Below, piece after piece: positions 47,960 to 64,000 of a stretch of 64,000 bases of DNA. A program made the translations under genes and the position numbers. The notes under the pieces were generated by a model. That model saw nothing but the letters and a program-made list of their open reading frames with translations. It was not told where the DNA came from and made no database searches. Each line of letters starts with the position of its first letter. Position 1 is the stretch's first letter. Source of the DNA: Blasia pusilla (lineage: Eukaryota; Marchantiophyta; Marchantiopsida; Blasiales); contig CM114275.1 in the NCBI GenBank assembly GCA_050084515.1, positions 992,001 through 1,056,000 on the forward strand, read 5' to 3'.

Positions 47960-50900
47960 TCAATTGGATATGGTTTCACTTGTCAAAGAATGCTTGGCCG
48001 TGCGTATCCCATGAGTGGTATTTTCTCTACTCCCGGGACGAATGTAAGCCTCATAAGGCTGAGATCAAATGATGATAAACTCACCTTTAGGTTGAACTGG
48101 TACCTTATTGGGTTAGAGAAGTTGTAAGTTTGTTGGTGCAAGAGGACCAACGAAGATTACTCGGCATGATGTGGTTCAATCATGATAATTTGTTTGTGGT
48201 GTGTTGGGTCAAGAGGATTGTCAAATGTGTTTTCCCACATCCTTTTTTGTACAATTGGATTGTTGGTGCAACACATGTGGGACAGAACTTTGTATCAATG
48301 ATCTCCCTGGGATCGAAAGATCATCAAGAAGTGAGATGGTTATTTCCACATACCCCTCAATAAACTCAACATTGCTTTATTATGTAGTGTTCGCAATTAT
48401 TCTCAAGTTGTTTGAAATAGGAGAATAATTTGGCCAATGTCTGAGCGGGTTTCACCCACCTGGAAATAGCTATGTTCCCATTGGTGAAGTGATTGTATTG
48501 CAAAAGTTGGGAAGAATTCCCTACACGTTGGGTGAGGGTCATGAAGTCCTCTTGGAGGCATACTTTTCCTTTCTGTACCTGGGTGAATTGGAAGGTGGGA
48601 TGTTTTTATAAGTAAAGATATTAAATTCTAATGAATCCCAAATAAATGTTGAACTACTCGGTCGTTGCAAGATATGTGAAAATTTGAATGTGAACCCCCC
48701 ATTCCCACTAAGTTATGAAAGTGTGAGGCATTCGAGAGCAAGAGGATTTTCAGTCCTTTGCTCTAACCTTTTCATTTATCCTTACTTTCTAGTTTCCATC
48801 CCAGCAATTTGATTCTGACCCCCTTTTTTTCCATTTTCTCTCGGGTGCAAATGCTGTTGTCTCTAAAACCCTTATTTCCAAGCCAATACCCATGGTGTGT
48901 AATACTAATCGAGGGCCAGAATTGAAGGGTTTCATGTATGGGTAACTGACTCAAGGAAATTGAGCAATGAAATTCTCATCATGATATCACTTTACCAGTC
49001 CAGTTGGATTGTTTTGATGCGATCAACATTTTGAATATGGTACAATTGTTGGTGCCAATATAGAGAGTTGTAACCATCAGTACTTGTGGGTGCAAAGCAA
49101 CTTTCCACTTTTTGAGGATTAAACAATGAACTACAATGATTTGCAGTTTGTTTTGAAACCACCTAATTCCATTTTTCTCTAGTCTTTGATGGAAGTTTTT
49201 GAAAGGATTCCTTTTATTGTGATGGTTTTCAAAGGATAGATTTTATCCACACCATTTTTTCTTGCATGAGAAGCATTGGGCTTTTAAGGTTTGTGATTGT
49301 TGGACTTTCACATTACCATCCCATTGGAAATTTGAAAGGTTGTAGAAGAGTGGAATGTGGGGACAAAAATTTACAAGCTTGCAATGTGTACTTCTCAACA
49401 TGAGACTAGTTACATCGTTGACAATCAAAATAAACATCGAGGAATAAATTGTTAGTATCTAAATTGCAATACTTATACACACTTAATTTGTTGTTTGGGC
49501 TAGCTTACCTTTCACGGAACTACCATGTAGAATGGCCCCTCAAATAAATTGTCGGATGGGATAATTCTTAGATGATCCTATGGGAAGCAAGAAGGACGAG
49601 TGAGTTGTGGTGATATTGATTGAGTCCCCTCTTCTCAATGTTGTTGGAATTAATATTCAAGGAAGTAGCATGAAGGGATTAGGTTACTATGAGAGGTGAG
49701 TAAACCTTGAATCATTATGCAGTAAAATAAAGTACATGCAATCATTCACTTATTTGGTTTATAGAGGAAGCAAAGGAAAAGTGATGCTACTTCAAGTTCA
49801 CTTTAGGGATTGGAATTGGATTTATATCCACACTTGGTAATGCACGGTTGGTAGTTAAACTTGTAGTGACAATTGGTTTCATGATATTAGCCATATAATA
49901 AACGATCCACTCAAAATAAGGATTCTCACCAATGCATTGGTGAGAAATCCCTCTATTTGTGGATTCATTCCCAACTCACTTCCCTCAATGGAAGGAAAAC
50001 ATGAAGAGGAAGAGAAAGAAGTAGGAAGAACAAACAAGGGTAAAATCAAAATAAATGGATGTAAACTAGAAATTGTGGAAAAACTTAAGGGGGACTCCAA
50101 GAGGAGGTTGATATTTGAATTTTCAATTATCTTGAGATGATGATAAATTATACCACCCCCATAGAAGCCACTACCCTCTTTATCATGATGCCAATTTATA
50201 GTTGTTGTTGGATTTGTTCTCGCGAAAATATTTTGAATATGGTACACTTGATGGTGCATCTATGGATAGTCATAACCATCATAATTACCATTCGTACAAA
50301 CTAATTTGAGATTTTATAAAAATTAAAAAAAATTGTCATAATAATTTTCACATGTTATGCAACTATCCACAATTGAAAACTTTGATAGTTGAAAAATAAT
50401 CGCAACTTAAAAAATATTTTAAAAATCATATCTTAACATTAAGGTCTTCCAAAATTATGAAAGAGTTGGACTTAAATTCCAAATTGAAGGGGATTTCAAA
50501 TAGTGCATTCTCATAACTTAAATATATATTCAACTTTCTTTTTCCTCATCAATTAAAGCATATTAATTGTATGTTATAATATTATATGATTATATAAGGA
50601 AGGAGGTTTACTTGAAGAAAGATGTGTTCATCCTTTCATAAACCTGAATGACGTTTAAATATTGGTATTTATATCTTTTATTCTCTCATATCGAGGAGAC
50701 GTTTACTTTTTTTTGCTTAAATTGACTTACCCACATCGATATATAATGTGCATATCCATGCAATGTACAACTAAAAGCAAATCCTTTTCACATGTTCTCT
50801 ATTTTTGAATTCCCTCCATGTTCTTCCTCATAAAAGTCAGCCATATGTGTCTACATATTCATATGTGTTATTTTTATCATCTATAGAATTAAAAATTTTA

Positions 50901-51099
50901 CTCTATGAAATCATGATCCCCTTGACGACCTTATTCCATGTAAACTACCATAGTGCATGATCTCTCAATATTTTGCTTGCAGAACTACTAAGGGTCAATA
51001 TTGGAAGTAACTTAAAATATTGCAGTTTTTAAAGATTTTTATCGATAATATTATAACAAAAATTTATGTGAATATATTCCATGAATCTAATAAATGCAG

Positions 51100-51325
51100 G
51101 GTTGCACATAGAGATGTCGTTCGCGGACTTATGTCTGTCTTTAGGACGGACATGTTTGTGCGGGCCTTGATATCGCGGCTCGCACCCGAGCCTGCCCCTG
51201 AAGCCCACCAAGCTTGTAGCGAGCTTCAAGGGCAGATTCCAATGCGGGCTGCAAATACCCAGGAACCATATCCGTGGACATATCCGTCCCATCGGACTTG
51301 TCCGTTTCCGAGCAACCTTGAATAA
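51100..51325. repeat. GC-rich islet with internal pairing
   Basis: A sharp rise in GC within AT-rich DNA. TGCCCCTGAAGC (about 51194-51205) can pair with GCTTCAAGGGCA (about 51223-51234) with one G-T pair. GACGGACAT and its complement-like ATCCGTCC lie further out. It looks like a structured non-autonomous element; no known terminus is visible. Confidence 0.35.
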
Positions 51326-54300
51326 AAGTAAACCTTGGATATTCCATAGATCTTAACTTTCACAAATATCTAAATCTTGGATATGTACCACGATCATTGG
51401 AATCTTAGGATTGAGCTTATTAACGATTGTGGTATGATGTGGCGGTAGTATCTCTATGGAATGATCCCCTACTTTTCTTCAAAAGGGTCCTCATAGAATG
51501 AGACCGTAAATCTACCTTGAAGGATTATACCTTCTCTCTATTGATGGAAATCTGTTCACATATATATTTAGATATTTGAATATATTTGTATGATATTTTT
51601 TATCTATGTACCAAGAAAATATGTATAAATAGAATAAGTAAGCCTATGTCTACAAAGGTAGGGACAAAGAATAATTACCCCCACAATCCACCAAAAAATC
51701 TAATTCAAATAAGATATCAAGATTAGATTCTTATATTACTTTGCAATTTATCAAGATAATCTATTTAAATATTTTCAGTATTTTAATCTTCCAGATAAAT
51801 AATTTATTATAAATAAAGAGAAAAAATATGAAAAAATTAACTAGGAAAGAATATTCTAATTTTGGTGAGAAAATTTATTATGATCAAGTTTTGCGTGTAA
51901 TATCATTCTTTCATTATAGCCAATTAAAATATTTTCTTATATGATGACATTTGAATAAGATCTAATTTTTCAAAAAAATTGGATATTTTATGAAAGAAAT
52001 TCTCATGTACTTGTGTTACACTAAGATAAAAAATTATCTAAAAAATCGATTTCTATGATCAAAAGGTACTCTTTCCGCTTTGTTGCACCCTAATATGGCA
52101 TATGTCCTAGCATGAGGAAATGACTTCAAATAAATCCTCATTTATATATGGTATTCTTGATCTTACGGATTCATGATTGTAAAATGCTTGTTAGATGCCA
52201 CATGCCCCTTTTTTTTCTCCAAATCCATAATTAATCATACATAATTTTGTCATTAAGATTAACTTATAAGATGCCTCAAAAAATCCACATTATTATAAAG
52301 TGGATAAAGCATGATAAAATATCCATGGAATGATTAACCAGAAGGGTATTTCTAGTTATAAAAGTTAATTCCCAAAGAAGTGAACACCTTTTAAATACAA
52401 GGTCAATTCACCAACTTATTTCTTTGGTCATCTGCAACGAGTACTGCTTAGACTCCTTGGAGTGCTTATTTTTAACTTGCCATTACCTTACTTTTATGCT
52501 TGCTTCTTTGGTCTAGACAATGTATCCCATAATGTTTATACCATTTCTTCATTCTCGTGTTAAAATTAAGCATTATGTAACAAAACTGTGCTTTTTTCTT
52601 ATTAGATATTATGCTAATGCATCGTACAAAGATTATTTCCAATAAGTTTAATTTTTAGCACACATCATTTTAAAAGGAACTAAATTAAGATTTGTTGGAA
52701 AAGATTTTTCATATTGAAAAATGTTGATTTTTTTTTCAATGCAATCATTGAGATTTGATTATACAAGCATTGAATAACTAAACTCAACAAGAAAAGTTTA
52801 AAAAAATTCTCATCTTTCAACACCTTCAAAGTAATAGTCAAATTATATATTGCTTCCAAATATATGATAATGCCAACTCTTCCCTTCATAATAGACGTTC
52901 TTAAATAAGAATGGATTAGAGTCTCTTACTTTCGATGTGGAGGCAAGCCATTTTGGAGCAATTATTTAAAAGCCTGTTAGAGGAGAAGGGAAATGATAGT
53001 TATCCTTACAATCCAAAGGATAGAATAATTTTCTTATAGTAACATTTGGGAAATGATTTAAGAAGGATAACTAACAAAGATATATTCCATTATGATTCAA
53101 AATTTAAATATAAGATGAATAAAATAAAAACAACTAGAAGAGTGCAGAACTGATAAATATTCATAATTACCAATGAGTCTTTACTACTTAGCCATGAAGA
53201 ATAAACAATTGTCATAAACTTTTCCACTATACAAAGAATTATAGTATAATCTAAATTTCTTTTGGCATAAAAAATCTTGATTGAATTTATAATTTTGCAG
53301 GGATGCAAAAGGAGATATTAAGACTTATTGATGTGAAGTTTGATGCATCCAAATTGAGATCCAAGAATTTGAAGCCTTATGCTTCTCAAACCCTATCAAT
53401 TCTATGCAGAAAGATGATGATATTGTGTAACACTTATATGCTGCTATATAATGTGGCTAAAAATTCCAATATTAAAGTACAATAATTGATATTTTTAATC
53501 AATTATTGTTGTATTAAAGAACACAAGCAAGAAAAAATTGATCATGAGTTCAATAACACAAGTAACGGACGGATAAAGCAACATGAACCCTTTCTAAATG
53601 ATCCCTAGAATTCTTTATGCTCTCTACATTCTCCTATTCTCTCTCTCTCTCAAAAGGGTTTATCCCTTAGTGTTTTGAGAGGATTGAAGGAACAATAGTT
53701 TGTTCCCTTTCTAGTATTTGTACTACCATCTCCCACCCTTATCTCATTTTTACTCCTATCTAGAAAATTAAAAATTATATCTTGTAAAATTTTAAATCGC
53801 TCATTTTTTGTTGACTTTCTTAATGAAGTTATATTCAAAATTGATTTGTTATTTTTTTTCCTTTAAAAAAGATTTTTTTGGGTGAAAATTCATGAATGTC
53901 TCTTTACCCTTCAACTATTGAAAATGAGATTTCTCATTTTTTCCTTTAGATCACATCAATCAAATAATTCCTATAGTAAAAATAGAAAATAATTGTTATT
54001 AGACCAATATAAAGATTATGCCTTTGGTAGATTTTTTTAAACTTGAATTATTTCAAATATGCCAAAAAGATTCCTACACTTAATTATACTAATGATTTGA
54101 TAGAGAAAATATTCCAAAATAGAAAAAGAAAAAAAAAGAAAAAAAATATTGATAATGACTTCCATTAGGAATAGATTGTAATAGTGTAATGACTTCTATG
54201 ATGTAAAATAGCTCAGATGTAAAAACATTTCAAGGCCAAAAGTTTTTTTTTTTTCATTGAAAAAGAGGGAAACTTAATCTTAATTTGAAAAATAAACAAT

Positions 54301-56024
54301 TTTTTTGGTCTTGAAAAGGGGCATGTGGCATCCTAGGAGCATTTCACATTCCTTGATCCCCTATGATGATAATATTCGTATAGCAAGATATAGATAAATA
54401 GTCCAAAAACTTAAGTACTCTTAGAAAAGTATTGGTTTAAAAGAAAATTCTTTTTAGGCTATAGGTATACTTTTCCCATTTGGTCTAATTGATTCATATA
54501 GAAGGTATTTCACATCCAAAAACTTGATGTGTCCAAATTAAAATCACGGATAACTTACTTTTTGGAGTATTAAAAAATATTTGATGTCTTACGTACAATT
54601 AGGAGATATTTATGCTAAAACATCATGTTATGATTTTTGATATATGTCACTCAACTTCGAATGGATCTTTATATAAATGTATATAAATATATACTATCAA
54701 TTAAGTTTCCCATATAATATATAGATATATAGATTTTCTAAGATTATTATGTTCACTTTTGGACAAGAAAGAGCCATCGAGAAATAGTGCATATTTCAAA
54801 TCACCTATAATATTTCTCCCGATTCTTGGAAAGATAACATTAGTCATTTGACATGTTGAAAAAAAAATAGATCTAATTTTTAATAATATAGGTAAAATAT
54901 AATATATACTATGAATCATTTCCATAGTTTTTTGAATCTCCCATACAATGAATGAGTGAAAATTTCATTTTTTAGATTTTTACATAGGCAAGAAAAATAC
55001 GAGAGATATAGTACAGTCAATAAAAAATTATTTTAAGACAAGAAAAAAAATTGACAACGGAAAAATTGACATCAATAAACAATTATCATCCTTGATTAGT
55101 TCCTTAATTGAACTAAAATGGATTTGTCTTTTTACTCTACATATGCGCTTTAAAATTCAAAACAATACATCCATTTAAGATTATTTTACGCACTCAATCA
55201 CATTATGTAATAAGTATAGCTATACTCTTTCAAGGTTTTTAAACCTTGAAATTTCCAAATAATTTTTTTGGACTTTCTTCTTAAAGTTATGATGAGAAGA
55301 AAAATATTGTGATTCTTACCAACGATATCTTTACTTAAAAGGAATCTAATTTTATTCATAGAAGATACGATAGATAAGTTTAAATTTTATTTGTAAGAAA
55401 ATATAAACTAATGCACATTATTTTTTCTCTACCCGAACCTATTATGAGATCCCTCGAAAGTAGATAGAAGATTGAAAAAATGACTTATTGCATGAAAATT
55501 TGAAAAACCTTCTTGTGCGTACTTGGGAAAATTAGTGATGATTTATACTCTCAATGTTTTAATGTGCCTTAATTTTAAGGCTAGTAGAAAATCCATGTTA
55601 CTCCTTATATTTCATTTTTTCTTCTCATTTTATGTACTATTAGAAAATTTGTATAAAATTTATTGTAATCTTTTGGTTTTTTTTGCAGAGAAGGTGTTTG
55701 ACTTTTTTTCCATCAAAGTACTCTCAGAGTCTTGATACCATCAAATTTTTTTACGATTGCTTGGAATTCATTGCTTCTTATCAAATATTATTCGAATGGA
55801 ACGAAAGCAATGCGACATTACGGATCCAGACTTATCAGTCCAAGAACTAAAAAAACAACTATTCATTTCACTGAAGTGCACTGGAATCCTTGACTCATTG
55901 AAGGTTATTATTTCATCTCACTGACTCAAGACGTGTTATTTTTTTCGAGGGATTTACATTCGCAATTATTCTTTTCATTGATTTGGTATAGGCATATACA
56001 CTAGCTCTTCAAACACTTTTTTAT

Positions 56025-56054
56025 TTCCCGTGCATCATACGTGCACCTTACTAG
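56025..56054 (+). mobile_element. Helitron 3' end
   Basis: TTTCCCGTGCATCATACGTGCACCTTACTAG|T: a hairpin GTGCA/TGCAC (56030-56034 with 56042-56046), then CTAG at 56051-56054 followed by T. No matching 5' end was found on the left within the AT-rich DNA. Confidence 0.5.
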
Positions 56055-56565
56055 TATATATAAAGAAAAACTCCAAAAAAATAAATTCTTTGAGATTCCT
56101 CTCTTTTCTCTTTAAGCTAAAATAAATAGACCAAGATGATACACAATACTTTGTTATAAAGGATAATAATCAACAATGCCAAAAATATACATAATTGATT
56201 TTTACTGCAAGGTATCTATGAAAGGGTACTGCTCTTGCTAAATTGATCTAAATACATACTAATAATTATTATAACTCAATTCCCAATAGACCTTACATCA
56301 AAAGGCCTTTTGATGCAATGCGTAGCTGAGTTATAATTACAATATAACTCTTCCTTCTAACAGATAACCTTCATGTTAATTGTATTGGGCTCTTGGACAT
56401 TAATCTATGCTTTGTCATGGAGAAAATTAGAGCTAAGTGTTATGCTTTAAAAATTAAGAAAGTTTGCAAATTTTCATGAATCCTTATCTAAGAATAGTTA
56501 ATTCACATAAATTTTAAATTTTTAAATGATGGATTTTTCTTCCATCTTAAAGATAGTTAACTTAA

Positions 56566-56641
56566 CATTTAATTAGAAATGAATATGTATGTTCTTAAAT
56601 GCTAAAATTTAGGAACATACATATTCATTTCTAATTAAATG
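56566..56641. repeat. Long hairpin, 35-bp arms, 6-base loop
   Basis: Left arm 56566-56600 and right arm 56607-56641 are complementary except at one position; the loop is GCTAAA. The outer 29 bp are perfect. It is AT-rich. It may be a fold-back element or a small-RNA precursor. Confidence 0.9.
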
Positions 56642-57017
56642 AATATGTACTTCGTGGTCCTCTAATGCATTTGTGGATGAAAGGACACAAATACTTGTTA
56701 GCCTCATAAGATTATCATGCGTTTATTCCATCTAGGACCAAGCCTTGTATTCAAATATAAGCCTCATAAATAACCTCCTCTTCTAGTTTTCCTTCTTTAT
56801 GAGATTCTTGTTTCATATTGAAAAAGTGAATATTCTTAAATAAAGAAATCTAGATGTAGCTAGTAAGGAGCCATATTTAATACCGACTTTACATAGCCTA
56901 TTTTTTATTTACTATATCCATGGAGGATGTTGATTTCTAATTTATATTATATAAATGATAATAGTACTATATGTTAACTAATAATGTATGTATATTTGAC
57001 ATCCATCCTATTTGAAG

Positions 57018-57057
57018 GAGTTTGCAAATCAAGAAGGCACTCTCATTTAATAATATA
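57018..57057 (-). mobile_element. Helitron 5'-end fragment
   Basis: GAGTTTGCAAATCAAGAAGG then CACTCTCATTTAATAATATA is the family A 5' end with a changed last few bases. It lies head-to-tail with the next copy. Confidence 0.5.
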
Positions 57058-57074
57058 AAAAAGTGTTTGAAGAG

Positions 57075-57240
57075 CTAGTGTATAGCCCGTGAAGGGAAGA
57101 GATTAATGATGTTGCACATAAATTCAAATTTTTTTCTTGCTGCTTGTAGCATGTGAAACATTTTCTTGTTGCCTAATTGTCATGTGTCAAGCAGAGAGGT
57201 GTTTGCAAATCAAGAAGATACTCTCTCATAATAATATAGA
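57075..57240 (-). mobile_element. Non-autonomous Helitron 140 bp upstream of OFD1
   Basis: The left edge is CTAG (57075-57078) with a decayed CCCGTGAAGGG hairpin. The right edge is CATAATAATATAGA|T. The interior has the family A words TTTTCTTGTTGCC, GTCATGTGTCAA and GTTTGCAAATCAAGAAG. The base before CTAG is G, not the usual A. Confidence 0.6.
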
Positions 57241-57380
57241 TTGTAGATTTTTTTTTGCACAAATCTTATATATTTTCTATGTATAATATTTTAGATAATA
57301 TAAGATGTTTAATGTGTAATAAAGCATATATGCCCAATATTATCATTAATAAAATTTATTAAGAAATTAATTTCCTTCAT

Positions 57381-64000
<6,620 letters not shown>

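Larger units (their letters stand above)
55991..57090. repeat. Inverted pair of about 30 bp, 1.1 kb apart
   Basis: GCATATACACTAGCTCTTC followed by AAACACTTTTTTAT (55992-56024) is the complement of 57056-57089, with one length difference in the A/T run. Both contain CTAG. The arms adjoin Helitron ends at 56054 and 57075. Confidence 0.8.
47960..57380. other. Very AT-rich intergenic region
   Basis: Nearly 9.4 kb without a recognised gene. Short frames (at most 126 codons, 49879-50259 minus) have no domain. It includes a GC-richer islet (51100-51325), Helitron ends (56054; 57018-57240), an inverted pair (55991/57090) and a long hairpin (56566-56641). A/T runs are common from 51500 to 57000. Confidence 0.55.

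Noticed and set aside
49879-50259. 126-codon minus-strand frame with hydrophobic stretches
   Set aside because: No homology recognised, AT-rich composition like the surroundings, and no splice or start context to support it.

Overview
The window is nuclear DNA of a land plant. It has intron-bearing genes with GT-AG splice sites, a Ty1/copia retrotransposon, many Helitron pieces, long AT-rich intergenic stretches and (CA)n, (GA)n and (TA)n microsatellites. The best clue to lineage is an OFD1 gene (ciliary basal-body protein) entering the right edge. Within land plants OFD1 is expected only where sperm are flagellated, and a GH135/spherulin-4 gene is also present. A bryophyte is my best guess (inference). 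The species cannot be read from the sequence.

Layout. 1-5230: AT-rich intergenic DNA with decayed repeats. 5234-7026: a long hairpin, then a two-exon secreted spherulin-4 gene. 7027-7825: head-to-tail Helitron-like segments, one carrying a copy of the end of that gene. 9296-9487: a clean 192-bp Helitron. 9607-15121: a copia element on the minus strand, disabled by 13 stops and one frameshift, with a very long (CA)n tract in one LTR. 15127-20500: AT-rich intergenic DNA. 20516-23832: a seven-exon UBL-WLM (Wss1-like) metalloprotease gene on the minus strand. 24420-28950: AT-rich repeats. 28950-31985: a GC-richer block with an intronless DUF538 gene. 32700-35080: remains of an autonomous Helitron Rep-helicase gene. 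37748-39832: a complex tandem array with 320- and 336-bp units ending in (GA)n. 41120-43828: a multi-exon gene I cannot name, with one apparent frame break. 47750-47959: a COA3-like cytochrome oxidase assembly gene. 47960-57380: very AT-rich DNA with Helitron ends and hairpins. 57381-64000: the first eleven exons of OFD1.

The genes are independent single-copy-type plant genes, not an operon or pathway: cell-wall/secreted hydrolase, DNA-protein crosslink or ubiquitin-linked protease, DUF538, mitochondrial complex IV assembly, and basal body. I saw no clear new defence-like or otherwise novel system. The least explained items are the 320/336-bp array, the unnamed gene beside it, and the Helitron array fused to the spherulin-4 gene end.
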